Below, one piece after another: positions 23,401 to 35,288 of a DNA stretch of 64,000 nt. Position 1 is the stretch's first letter. Every line of letters starts with the position of its first letter. The stretch is taken from positions 496,001 through 560,000 of the forward strand of contig BSBK01003559.1 of assembly GCA_027943335.1 (NCBI GenBank). Direction: 5' to 3'. The notes below the pieces were generated by a model. That model searched no databases and had not been told where the DNA came from. It saw only the letters and a program-made list of their open reading frames with translations. The stretch comes from Chamaecyparis obtusa (lineage: Eukaryota; Streptophyta; Pinopsida; Cupressales; Cupressaceae). A program made the position numbers and the translations under genes.

Positions 23401-25260
23401 ACAACAATAATTGTACGAATAAGATCAAATGCAGGTCAACGAAGAGATGAGTAAAGTGATGAATCCACCGTAGAACAGAAAATGCATGGGCCCCATTTTA
23501 TTGTATAGCACAGACCCAAAAGCATTGAAAATAAATAAGGCTGGCCTTGATCAAAAGAATTGCAGTCTACTTGGCAAGGTCCCGAACATTTGAAACACAC
23601 TCCAAAATAACTTCACTAGCCTGCCTTACAGAATCATCGGGATCCACTTAAAAATAAATAGACAGTCTCATTTATCCTTCTCCATGTCATTTTATTCCAT
23701 AAGACCACATCTCTGAATTATTTTCAACAATAAAATTGTGCACATAGTTACCCTATTATAAATTCTTCAAATAATCATATGCACCAGTAAACTTATCATT
23801 GTGACAAAAATATAGATGGTCTACCTGGTGCAGCGACAAAATCATCCTTTAAAATAATGAGGCAGGCTGGACCCCAAGCGGGTTCGGCCTAAATTTTTTT
23901 TGAACTCAAACAACTTAACCTTAAAAGACGATCTGGGTGACCAACTTCAACAACTGGAAACGATTCAAACAACGTTGAATCGATTAAAAACTTGATTTTT
24001 AACTTCGCTAAAGTCGCCAAATTTAATTAGAATGCCTCCAGTTGCGACATTAAAACATTGAGCAAACTAATTTCTGGACTTGAAACTCGGCGGATATGAA
24101 CTTTGTAATATAGATAATCACCTTGTAAAAGGGATTCGCCAAAAAATGAACGAGGCAGGAGATTTTTAAAAGTTGAAAACACCCATTCAGAATTGCTGGC
24201 AAACACAAATTGAAAACATTGTTGACTGCCCCAGAAAGAGATGGATGAAAAATATCAAACAATGAGCTAAGGGAACACCATCTGTTCTGGTAGAAAATTC
24301 ATATGCAAGGAGCGCAACAAAACAACCCTCAACTGAAGAGAAGCATTCGACCAAAAACTACGAATTTCCAAAAATGACTACTTTGCAAAGTTGTTCTATC
24401 CGCACTTTTCATCATTATTGAACACCTTTTTACTGATCTTGCAATCACATCAAACGGAACCTTCACGGTCTGAAACCCTGGACGAAGATTCTCTCTTATA
24501 CATAGAAAACAAGGTTTTGATCACTTTCCCAAAGTGATCAACCGATTATCAATGATTAATCTTCAAATTTGGCCACTTAGAACACTCTGAACTGAAAATA
24601 ATCAGATTCGTAAAAATTGCATTTGGAATTGACCCTGGAAAGTGGCCAAATGGATTGGCAGAGATTTGAAAATCTTCAAGGAAGTACATCTCTATGTCTA
24701 TAGTATGGAACATCATTTAATTATGTTTGATCTCGAACTAGGTGCAAATGGCAAGACTCTAAAGTAAGCCACTCAGAAAATTGAACGATGCACTGCTGGA
24801 GAAACCTAGTAATCTGCAAACGGAATGGCTCTGGTAAACAAATCAAACGGGCACATGGGGGGCTGAAAATTGGTATGGACATTCTTTCTCATGCATATAA
24901 CATGATGCAACAACCCTCATGTCACGACTATCAACCAGGTATCAGATGTAAACCTCCGAAATAGGCCATTTAGTTAAAACCGAACAGGATGTGAAGTGCA
25001 GATTTATAGAAAACCCTTCAAATGGGTACCCTCAAAACTTATCCGAACTGGATTCTAAAAGTTGTAACCAACTGTAAATATCAAAAGAAATGTAGGGAAC
25101 ACATGTCCCAAGCACTATGCCATGAAATTCATCAGGCCTTTCTTTGTATGCACTTGAACCTAGGTCTTTTTAAATTGTTCTTTGAAGGGCACAAACTTTG
25201 CCTTAGGAAAATTCTCTGATTATGGGCTCAAAACCATATGGATTTTTCAGAGTACCAACA
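20462..25260 (-). mobile_element. 4.8-kb TG...CA insertion (giant solo LTR or non-coding LTR element)
   Basis: The ends are TGTTGGTTCC and GAGTACCAACA, giving 7-bp terminal inverted repeats TGTTGGT/ACCAACA, flanked by AGAGG and AGGGG (a 5-bp duplication with one change). The insertion exactly interrupts the duplicated unit, whose uninterrupted copy (copy 1) reads through the site. A TATATATGG on the - strand near 21375, downstream (on that strand) of a G-box-rich GC-rich block at 21770-22330, suggests - orientation with a very long U3. No second LTR copy inside the ends and no gag or pol sequence was recognised. Confidence 0.65.
21770..22330 (-). promoter_or_regulatory. G-box-rich, GC-rich promoter-like block
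   Basis: Contains GACACGTGTCAC at about 21853, the perfect 16-bp palindrome GATGACACGTGTCATC at 22115-22130, and several CACATG half variants (e.g. TGCCACATGTCA near 22060). ACGTG cores are the binding sites of plant bZIP/bHLH factors. Upstream of a - strand TATA-like box at about 21375. Confidence 0.45.
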
Positions 25261-25400
25261 AGGGGTATGTCATCAAATACAAGGTATTAAATTAATAGCT
25301 TGGGTAACATATCCTTAAATTATAATTTTAGCAAAGCAAAGGTAGACTCCCAAAGAGAAACAACACCTTTGAGGATATTAGATAGAGATACCATGTTCAG
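25261..25400. repeat. Tandem duplication, copy 2 (right part)
   Basis: Starts AGGGGTATGTCATCAAATAC and matches about 19935-20104 nearly base for base to GATAGAGATACCAT, except that about 30 bp present in copy 1 (near 20030-20060) is missing. This is the right-hand continuation of copy 2 after the 4.8-kb insertion. Confidence 0.9.
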
Positions 25401-25429
25401 ATTAATTGTCTCTCAAAAAACCAAATTGC

Positions 25430-27000
25430 CTTTTTATCTAAATTCTTTGATCTTGTAGAAGTCTATTTGGGAATGAAATCGATTGATTTGCAATTGGATG
25501 GAGCCATTAATGTCATTTTTGAAATCACACGTTTTGTTAATTTGAGTAATTTGGGACTTAATTGAGTCCATTTGATCTTTGATGTGTTTAGTGGCATTTG
25601 GCCATTTCAGACTGTATCTAAACCTATTGGAAGCATTCTTTATACAATTTGATTTTCTTCAGGTTATCTTCCAACATGGTGGAGCTTCCTTGCACAAGTT
25701 GCATATGTCAACCTTTCTCTTGGCAATTATCCTTTTCTCAAATTTTTCTTTAGTATTCTTTTCCAAGAGAGCTTTGTAATATTTAAAAGAGTTCACTAAA
25801 AGTTTCAATTGCTTCATAGGGTCAAGAGATGTATTAACATGAACATCTGGTAGTACATCTTGCAATAACTTCATTGCATCATTTACAAGATTGGTTTTTA
25901 TGTGTGTTTCTTTTTCAAGTAATGAAGTGGACACGATAGGCTTGAACTGTAATTGAGAATCCAACAGTTCTTTGAATAAATCAGAGTCATCAAGAGATAT
26001 TTCCAACTTTGGTTTGAGTAAAACATGCACTCTTTCTTCTTCCTTTACAAAGCCACTCTTGTCAACATTAGTTAAATCGGTCACACTATTTTTATTAGAT
26101 ATTTCTACAGGTGAAGACTATCAAAAAAACATTAGAATAACCTTCCTTTAATTCCTTAATGGTTTTAGCAATTGGTACCTCGGTTTCTTTCAATACTTTT
26201 CTTTCCCTTCTTTGTTTTCCTTCATAAAAATATCAATCCTCTGATTACTTTTCAACTCATCAGATAGTTTCATCATTACTACAACCACCTCTTCTTTAGA
26301 CAATACACTTCTAGAGTTAGTAATATCTTATTTCCTAGGTTTCTCCTCTAGCTCAATAGCGTAATCTCTCATGTTAGTCATTAATTTTGCAAGATGTTCA
26401 ACAAAATTGTTTATAATGTCATCCAATGAGAATTTATGCCTTAGCATGTACATTATAATAGCTTGTTCAATGACTTCTTTACTCTATGAGGGCAACAATG
26501 GATATGCTTCAACAAATTTTTACAAATTATCATGTTGAATGAAGGAATTGAAGACACTCATAACTTCATAGGGTCTTCTTGAGAATCAGAATTAGAGGGA
26601 ATGTTCTTTGTCTTTCTACATCTTCCTTTTCTTTTCTTAGTCATTTCTTGGATTCCTTCTTCTCCACCTCCTCTTCATTGTCATCATCAATATTCACATA
26701 TTTGTCTTCTTCCCTAAAGTTCCAAAATGGTTATGTTCAACCCCATTTTCTTCCCAATTGAAGAAGGTCCACTAACAACTCTCCTAGATTTTCTTCACCC
26801 AGAGAAAGATGACTCTACTGATTTTTCTCCCATTAGTTCTACTTGATTATTGTGTTTCTTATGAGAGCTTTTGGCAATATTTTTGTCATAAGTTCCAAAC
26901 CTTGTTTTATTTGGATCAACTGATATTTTTTGCAATAATAGGTCTACCCATTTAGCTAGAGTAGGTTTGAAGACTTTGTTTGGCAGCTTAGGAACCTATC
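25430..27000 (-). pseudogene. Unrecognised decayed coding region, coiled-coil-like
   Basis: Read on the - strand, this stretch keeps protein-like, lysine/glutamate-rich sequence over about 500 codons with frameshifts and stops. The longest clean piece is 141 aa (26084 to 25659) and contains NTSLDPMKQLKLLVNSFKYY and ends CKEAPPCWKIT. Upstream pieces include VFKPTLAKWVDLLLQ (near 26960) and EVMSVFNSF..EAYPLLP (near 26520). The LDP..QLK..V....LL pattern resembles sequence at 44.4-44.55 kb. No gag, protease, integrase or RT motif is present. Probably an extra or non-autonomous retroelement protein; function unknown. Confidence 0.45.
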
Positions 27001-28689
27001 AAGTTTTGTGTATGACGACTTCAATTTAGCAATTATCTCTATCCACCATAAATGTAATATCCTTATATATTTACACAATTTCTTTAGAAATCTTGAATAT
27101 ATTACAAAATTCCTTTTGAAGATCTACATTAAAAACACTAAAGGCTATGTCACATTCTTTCATATTTGTATAATCTAACATATGTTTCTTGATTTGAGAT
27201 CCAATTGAAATATTCTTATCTCATATAATATTTTGTTTCCTAGGTAATCCCTTCCAAAATTAAAACAACATAGAAAGAGTCATACCAAAAAGGATAACTC
27301 AACTCCTTTGTCCATTTTAGGTTTCCAAATAGTTGTTACAGAAATGCATCAGACAAGTGAGAGTTTCTCTTTTCTTTCACCATCTAGTAAGCAGTCTAAA
27401 TTGTAGTAGCAGTAGTTGTAATGTTGTGGTTCTCAACTCACTCCCCCTTGTCAATTGGCTAGTTGGGACTCCCTTCTTTTTTGTTTGGTTCCCCCTTCTC
27501 TCTACTTTTTGCCTTGGTTGTTTATTGTCAGGCTTTTGAAGCATCAAAGCTTTGAGGATTTTGGGGGGACTCAACATCCCGAAAGACCTGATCACTAAAA
27601 AATCCCTGCAACCTCAAAAGGCCAACACTCAAAAGTTTGACCATGCATAAACCCTAATGGGTGACACCTTATGTCAATCGACCTCTTCATTTCTTCACTT
27701 TTTCCTAATCAATGATAGTGACCTCTAAGTGACTCTGAGTGATTTTGACCCTTTGCCTTCCAGTTGTTGTTGTATCCTCTTACGTGCTTAGTAAAGGTAC
27801 TTGTGACTTTGAGCGTTGGATTTATTTCTCCCTTTCCCCACCATCACAGGTAGGATTTTGGTGCTTGACCCTTTGTGTTTTTCTTTCTTTCTTTGTTGTT
27901 GGTTGTAGTTAGGGTTTTTTCATTTTGATGTTCTTTCATTTTCTAGTTTCTTTGTTGTTGTTCAGGTTTTGTTGTGCCTTAGGTGAGCCTTCAAACTAGA
28001 CCTAGCTTCTCTTTCACCCTTCTTGGCTTGCATAGAGGCTCCTATTTTAGCTCTTGATCGAAAGACAAACAAAATCCTAGAAGTTTGTATCATTTTTTTC
28101 TTAGGCAAGGTGGACAATTTGTACTTTTGAAGTTTGTAAAAACCCCAACTATTGATCCAAATCACGTGAAACTCAGGGATCACAAATCCTTGACACTCGA
28201 AAGGCTTCAACCTTTCAATGATTGAGAGTTTAGGATCCTCATTACCTTCGATGGTTTAGGGGTCCGCAATACATGAACTCCGCCTCTTTTAGAGATATAG
28301 ATCATAGAGGATCACGTGTTGGGGATGTTAGTGTCCTTGATGCCTTGACTTTGGAATACATAAGAGATATCCTTAGGAGGATCATAAGCCTCCTTCTTAG
28401 AGTTTCGGGGATGATGACATCATCAAAGCCCGAAAGATTGGGTGATGCCAACATCCACCAACCATGATATTATGCAATTGGTTGAGGTGTTTGTACATGG
28501 TATTAATATGGGTGAATCTCACAATTAGCAAGTTTTATCTTGTTGCTATATGTGCTAGGTTATGATGCATATAATTGGTTTTTTTGTTGTTTCTAGTTAG
28601 TCTGTTTGTTTGTAGAATAGGGTAGTTGAATAAGATTGTGAAATGGTACTAATATTTTCCTTTTTGTGCAGAAAGAGATATGTAAATTG
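27001..28689. other. No gene recognised
   Basis: Non-coding sequence between two decayed coding regions. It may be the leader or LTR of the element whose reading frame begins near 28690 (+), but no LTR ends or PBS were found. Confidence 0.4.
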
Positions 28690-31600
28690 TAACCCCAATG
28701 AAGTACACGATGTTGGAATATGACAATCCTTCCAAATTGGTCATAACTTCTTGGAGATCACCTATACACACTTTGGTCATGTGGACTGGAAAAAATTCTA
28801 AAAGAGCATGATGAACCCTAATGGAAGATCCTTTGAAGCCACCTCCTTAGTATCCTATGGTATGATCTAAGAAACATCATTCCATGCTTCTATACAACCA
28901 TTTGATATGGTGATGACATGTGTACATAATTATATTCCAGAAATGAGGAAGGTGTTTGGGAAGATGGGGGAGGTGATCCTAGACATGAGACCGAACAACA
29001 TAAAGGTTCTTTTCCACATCCTCATATATGACGATTATGCCAAGGTATCTAGGGAGTATGAAGAGCAATTATATAGGAATGAACCATATATTGACCTGTA
29101 TATTAATGAACATTTCCTCAAAAAGCCAAGGAAGAGTCACCAAATTGATAAAATGAATCTACACAACACTTACCTCAGGGAAGACATTCAGAACTTTGTC
29201 ACCCTTTTGATCAAAGTATCCATGCTACCATAGGCTAAACAATTAGAACCGTGGATTATTATTTACATTAATACTATTAGAAAGAGAAGAGAAGATAGAT
29301 TGGGGAAAGGTCATAAATGGAACTCTGGATGAGTAATTGATAATAGTTAAGGCTGCCCCCAGGTTCTACATAACATCCTATCTAGTCTATCTGCTAGCAA
29401 CACATGCCACTTTCCTAGGGTTGAAGAGAGTTGGTTCATTGGAAGATCCAAGGATGCGAGTGTATTCTCATTACCCACAATTGGTCCTCAGGAAGACCAT
29501 AGAGAAATCTAATTATAAAATAATGAATAGTGTTTTCATCATTGTGGTCATCAAGTCTATTGAAGGGGATTTTGCAAAAAAGATATCTCCTCAAGCAGCT
29601 TCACAAATCAAGAAGTTTGGGAACTACTACATTATATTCAAAACTTCAACTTATATTAGGGTGGATGGATGCATATTATAACCAACAAAGCTCCCTAGAT
29701 ACCCATTGTACATGCTAATTGTCATGGATCAGTTGTGCCAACAACTGGTAGACGACCATAGGTAGATCGTGAACAAAGATAAGCCCTATTTCCAATTCCC
29801 TCTTAATGTTGGGGGTCATTCTGCCTAGGATATGAGAGTGGCCAAGTCTATTGGAATAGAGTGGGATGAACACTCACTGGATGAGATAATTATAAAAAGA
29901 GAGAAATTTGATCCAATTGACACATTTATTGATATGATAGGTACCCATTTAAATCACGAGCCTCATCTAGAGGATCATCGGATAAACTGTGTAGATGATT
30001 ATGAAGTCTAGGTAGGAGATAATTGTAGAATAGATTTATATTTGGCCTGGGATGTAGAAGGGATGTACATTTATAATGATCACAAGAACATGGACTTCGA
30101 TGAGAGGCTTCGTCTCATGTATAATAGGGATAAGGTTTTTTTTATTGAGCCATCTTTAGGGCTGATGTCCATGAAGAATGATCAAGACAATGTGAATTTT
30201 AGGGAAAGGCATATTCTTAAGTGTACCGGATTGGTTGAGCAAGTCATTCAAGCTTGAACTAGTGCGTGGCAGAGGGAGTGGACATGATCCCAAAGATATG
30301 ATCTAGTAATTCCAAATGGAAGAAAACTCCCTCCTTCAAGTAGGTTTCATCCACTTCACCTGCAAGGGAAGCCTCAGTGTATGCAAGGCTCATTGCAACT
30401 CGAGTGCCCATGCAGATTAGCAGACAATAGAAGGAGAAAGATAAAGAATAAGAAAGCACTTATTGCTTCTATGCCTACAACCACAACTGCTAATGATACA
30501 CCCTCATCAATTGCTGCTTCTCCCACACCTATTCTTACCCCTATAACAACATCAAATACACCTTCATTTGTTGGATAGAGAATCCCTCCTTTTAGGGTCA
30601 GAATCAAGAAGGATAAATTTCCCAAGATAGGAAAAAAGGTCTAGAAGAGATTAAGGGTCCCCCTTTTATGCCCACAATTGTAGAGGTCCCTAAAGACAAA
30701 GAAGAAGATACTAAGCCTACTTTGATAACAAGGCAAATAAAATGGACCAGGTCAATTGCTATTGCAACTCAAGCTTTGAATGTAGGATAGTTTACAAAAG
30801 AAAACTTATCGGAACCCCCTCCTCTAAGTACCACACAAGAAGGGCGGCCACCGGAACAGATAGCATAAAAAATAGCTACAATTAATAATGTGGAATATGA
30901 TTTAGTTGTTGAACTTGAGACAAAGGAATTTGAGCGAAAGAAGAAAGAAGATCCCTTCGGGGATGATGGATTTTATAACTTTGATTTTTCTGACATCGCA
31001 GGTGCGGAAGCCCTGGCCCAAAATGTTCCTACTAAGCATATTCAAGAAGAAGTGTTCGTACATGACATGTATGGAGATTTGGATGCAAGGGGAGATGAGG
31101 ATAAAGGTAAGGAAGAGGAAAAAATACCTTTTGAGTACTTGAGGAAGAGGTTGGTCTACAAGAGCTCCCTCTAAATGAGATTGAAGAAGTGCTTGCAGAA
31201 GATGAGCCACATATAGAAGAAGAAATAAATAAAGAAGAGGGAGAGGGAGAGGGAGAGAAAGAAAATGAACAAGAGAAGGAGGTTAATCCTAATCAATAAG
31301 AAGAGCATCATAAGTTTCCTTCTTATGATCACGTTGCCACACCTCTACCTCAACAGGTTCCATCTACGCAACATGAAGAGGAGATAGTAGAACAAGAAGG
31401 GTTGTTTCACATGGAAGCTTACCAACTCCTTCCCTCAAATACCACACACATGTGATTGACCAAGGCTATTCAACCTAGTAAAAGGACCTATAAGTAAATT
31501 GAATTTTATGACTTCTCAGAATTAAAAAAGGAGCTTTTAGGAAAGAGAACCAAAGGAGAAAGCACAAAGAATATCCTATGTATCTGTAGATAGTAGGGGA

Positions 31601-32400
31601 TAGTGGAAGGCTCAAATAGCTATTTATTAGTTAGATAAACTTGAAGAAGATACGACCTTGAAAGATTATTTAATGGAGGAGATGTATTTATGGGTGCTCA
31701 CTTGACAAGGGGAGAAAGCATTATTTATGTTTGGTTTTTAATTTCATCTTTTGAAGAATGCATAATGATCAAAACAAGTAGGTCAACCCGAAGATCTAAG
31801 TTGAGGATTTAAAAGGATTCATCACACAGTTGGTAGGTGCAATTGACCCTGTTGATTTAGCTAAAGCCTGCGAGCCCCATTGGAAGCATGAGGGAAATAC
31901 TCTCACACTGGGCCATTTTTGGGAGGATGTATAGAATGAAGGATATAGAGTAATCAAGAGAAGAGATTATAAGGGAAGTTATTATTTTCTATAAGTCCAT
32001 GGCCCAAGAGTTGCAATTTTTACGGGATATGATTCAAACAAAGAGGATTCCGACATAGAAGAGACCATGCTCATATGGGAGTGGAATTCCTCCAATTTTG
32101 AAAATAATAAAGAAGACAAGTGTAGACAAAATGTTGGATGCTTTAATTTTTGAGCCAAAAAACATTAATTTACTAGCTATATGGTGAAGGGAAATCAAGT
32201 GTGTTGTCAAGGAATATAGAAAGCAACAAAATATAATTTTGGCTAATAGAGAATCAGTCATACACTAATGTAGCATGGTAAAGATTTTGTAAAATCCATT
32301 TCTTGTACATTCTTAGGCATTTTACACAGAGATTGCACAAAGGAGGTTGTAGATTGGATGACAAGGGTCAAGCCAGAATTAGCCAACACGAGGAAGGAGC
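28690..32400 (+). pseudogene. Unrecognised decayed long coding region
   Basis: Protein-like sequence continues on the + strand for about 3.6 kb, broken by many stops and several frameshifts. Clean pieces are 28907-29233 (GEVILDMRPNNIKVLFHI; YLREDIQNFVTLLIKV), 29337-29681 (APRFYITSYLVYLLA; FKTSTYIRVDGC), 30042-30257, and an acidic stretch 30890-31174 (DPFGDDGFYNFDFSDIAGAE). An E/K-rich tail follows around 31200-31310, then ELKKELLGKRTKGEST near 31520. The order globular N-part, acidic/low-complexity middle, charged tail is like non-gag/pol proteins carried by some plant LTR elements. Not identified; one decayed protein of over 1,000 aa is the simplest reading. Confidence 0.4.
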
Positions 32401-33750
32401 TTCCATAATTTTAAAATGCCAATAAAAAGTTGAAGACCTTCAGGAAGAATTAACAAGTGTAAATTAGCTTTATAAGATCTCCCAATGTGAATAATTATTT
32501 GCAAAGCTGTGAATGCCTTCCAACACTTCTTTTCCCGAGCTCGTTGCACATCTCTAAATTCATAGAGATGAATCTTGATGTCCTTCCTGTAGATTTTGAG
32601 TCGGTTAGCAAGAGGAAAACATAGGAAGAAAGAAAGCCCCAATTTTAGCTGCTCGCACTAGAGCTTTGCTTCAAAAATTTTTGGCACGTTTTGGTATAAA
32701 TAAAATCCATTTTGAGTTATAAACTAAGTAAACTCATTTTCAATCCACTGTGTAGTAGTTTGGAAGTAGTATTAGATAGTTTCTATTTGAGTTTTATTTC
32801 ACCTAGAAATAATGCGAAGAATCCCTAGTTATGGGTTTGGCGATTTTGTAATTTGATATCTATTTAAATCCAAATTTTTCATGTAATAAGGGTTGGAAAT
32901 TATTCATTCAAAATTCATATACATTTGGTGTTGCAATCTCAATGTGTTAAGCTGCTGATTTTTGCAAATTTGAATTCAATTTCAAATTCAAGAGCCTTGT
33001 GTGTTCATGAAATTAACCCAACCATCTATTGAATTGGCGTTAGCTGCTAAATGCTTGCTTCTTGTGGTAAAAAACTTGAATAGATCAATCTAATTCATGC
33101 TTTGAAAGATAAATTTGTCTTGCCTATGCACATGGATGGTATCGATGAATTTTGAGAAATCAGTCATTGTTTGTTTCCTTTGATGATTAAACTTTTGGAT
33201 CTTTGATTTATAATTTCATGGTTATACAGGTTTATCTAGCCTTATTTATGTAATCTAAGTATTTGAATGGTTAATGTTCATTTCTATTTTGTTCATCTAT
33301 TTCCTTAAAATATCTAGCAAACTCATCATATTTTGTGTTTTATTTAAATATGAAATTAGAGTAATAGTTGGTTTATATGGAAATTTTAGTTTAGATGCAA
33401 ATTTCATTTTCTATACTGCAAATGTCTTTATGTAGGTGTTTTATGCTTGAAAATATTGAAAATTAACAAAGACAATGAGTAGAAGTCTATAATTCGTTGC
33501 TTCTAGCTATAAGATTTATCAAATCAATAAAGGCCTACCTTGTGACATCTCACATAATCTTCCTTGACTTGTATACTGTGGTTGTTCCCTGGCCATTCAA
33601 AACCTTGTGAGTGATAAATATTACTCTTTCAAGAGAGACTTTGCTTTATGTGCCCCTTCCATTGTATTATGTAAACTTCATGGTCAACAAGTACCTTCTC
33701 TATTAGTCAAATGCTCTATATACACAATTCTCAAGGTAGATTAGGCTACA
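32401..33750. other. No gene recognised
   Basis: AT-rich non-coding sequence; no LTR ends, repeats or conserved protein seen. Confidence 0.5.
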
Positions 33751-35288
33751 TCTAGGTCTCAAATTCCATCAAGTGTCATTGATCTATTGTAGAAATTTTC
33801 TCTAGTAAGTTTCATAACTTTGTCATTCCTTCCAGATTTTAGGACAAGAACATCTCTAGAATTACATAGGTCAGTGACATCTTTGATAGATTCCTTGGAA
33901 ATGAGATAGCGTTGGTCAATGTACCTGTAATATTCATGCACATGACTAAGAATGACTTATACAATTTCTTTTATTTTGAACTAGGGAAAGTCACTCCAAG
34001 TATACAATTTCATTTTAGATAGGGAAAGCACAATTCTTCATTGAGAATAACGTAGATACACACCTAAATAGTGAAAATGAAAAGTAAAATTGAATCTCCT
34101 TATTAACAATATAGTACCAAAAAAATTTGTAATTGCATGCAAACAAATAGGGTTGAAAAAATATTTCTCGCACAAGGGATTCTCAAGACAAGTAAGAAAA
34201 AAATGACACTAAAGAGGCCAAATATATTATTTGTCAACACATGCTAGTACTTCACAATTAATGAACTTTATTGCACAAGTGTTTAAAAAAAGATGATGCT
34301 TTGTTATCCCTAGAGAGGCACAATCCTTCATAAACCTTCAAAAAGATCAGGAAATCCTCTATAAAAACATCTATATTCTTTGTTATGATGAAAAACATTC
34401 AACATCCAATTTATATGGAGCTACTTAGGATTTGTAGTGAAATATACTCCTAAGAGCAAAATTTCTTTTAGTTTTTGGAAAAAGCTTTTGCACTATAAGG
34501 AGTATAGACACATTTGTTGACTTATGTTCCATATTCTCATTAGAATTTCTTACTTTGATCTTTTTCATGTTTTTATCTTTCCTCATTCACATTGATACCC
34601 TTCTTTACAGGTAGGGTGGCCTTTACATTCTTCCTTATGTGGAACCAAGCAACATGTCATGGTTTATCATAATTGTAACATGATGGTCCTTTTTGTGGAC
34701 AATTCCAACTTCCTCATTTATTATATATACACTTCATGTCCTTATGTCCATATTTTTTTGCATGTTAACAATATTCATTGAAGAATTGAACATTTCTTAC
34801 ACAGTTTACATTCATAAATCTAGTTTTTTATTGTCCTATTTCTGTGGTCTTTTTTCTTATGTACATCCTTATTGCAAGTATAACATCAATGACTAAAAGG
34901 TTGTAATTTGATCTAGTATCTACATTCACTTGCTTTGTGTTCAAATTTAATCCATGTAAAATATTTACCATTAAGGGATGTAGGGTACTTGGATTGAGAA
35001 AAAGGTCTCCTAAAGTTCTTTTTATTTCAAACAGGAGTGAAATACTTTTGATCTTCTTTATTCTTTTTGAATCCATCCTTGATCTTTTCCTTTCCTTTAT
35101 CTGTCATATTAGAGAATTCTCCATTTGTCAAAACTAAGTCCACCTTTGTCACTTGAGGGTTTCTAAAAATTGAGCATTTCATCAAGTAAGTCACTGCCAC
35201 TTTTGAATTTCAAATTCCTTTCAATCTACTCTTTTGCAACTTCAAGTTCCTTTCTTATCTTGACAACTTCTTCAAGTTTGACCTAGTC
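33751..35288 (-). pseudogene. Second copia gag-like remnant fused to copia pol
   Basis: On the - strand, from about 35288 downward, the reading changes from copia pol to a different gag-like sequence: VKLEEVVKIRKELEVAKE, then LLDEML..KPSSDKGGLSFDK. The latter resembles the GLGFDKGESS region of the copia gag at 17.5 kb. Further down, CYNYDK-like sequence near 34670 may be a degenerate zinc knuckle. Many stops. The part below about 34500 is not recognised, apart from a 60-aa open piece at 33759-33941. Confidence 0.5.

Noticed and set aside
30374..30625. 83-aa - strand open frame opposite the unidentified coding remnant
   Set aside because: It is the complement of a serine/threonine-rich low-complexity stretch of the + strand remnant.
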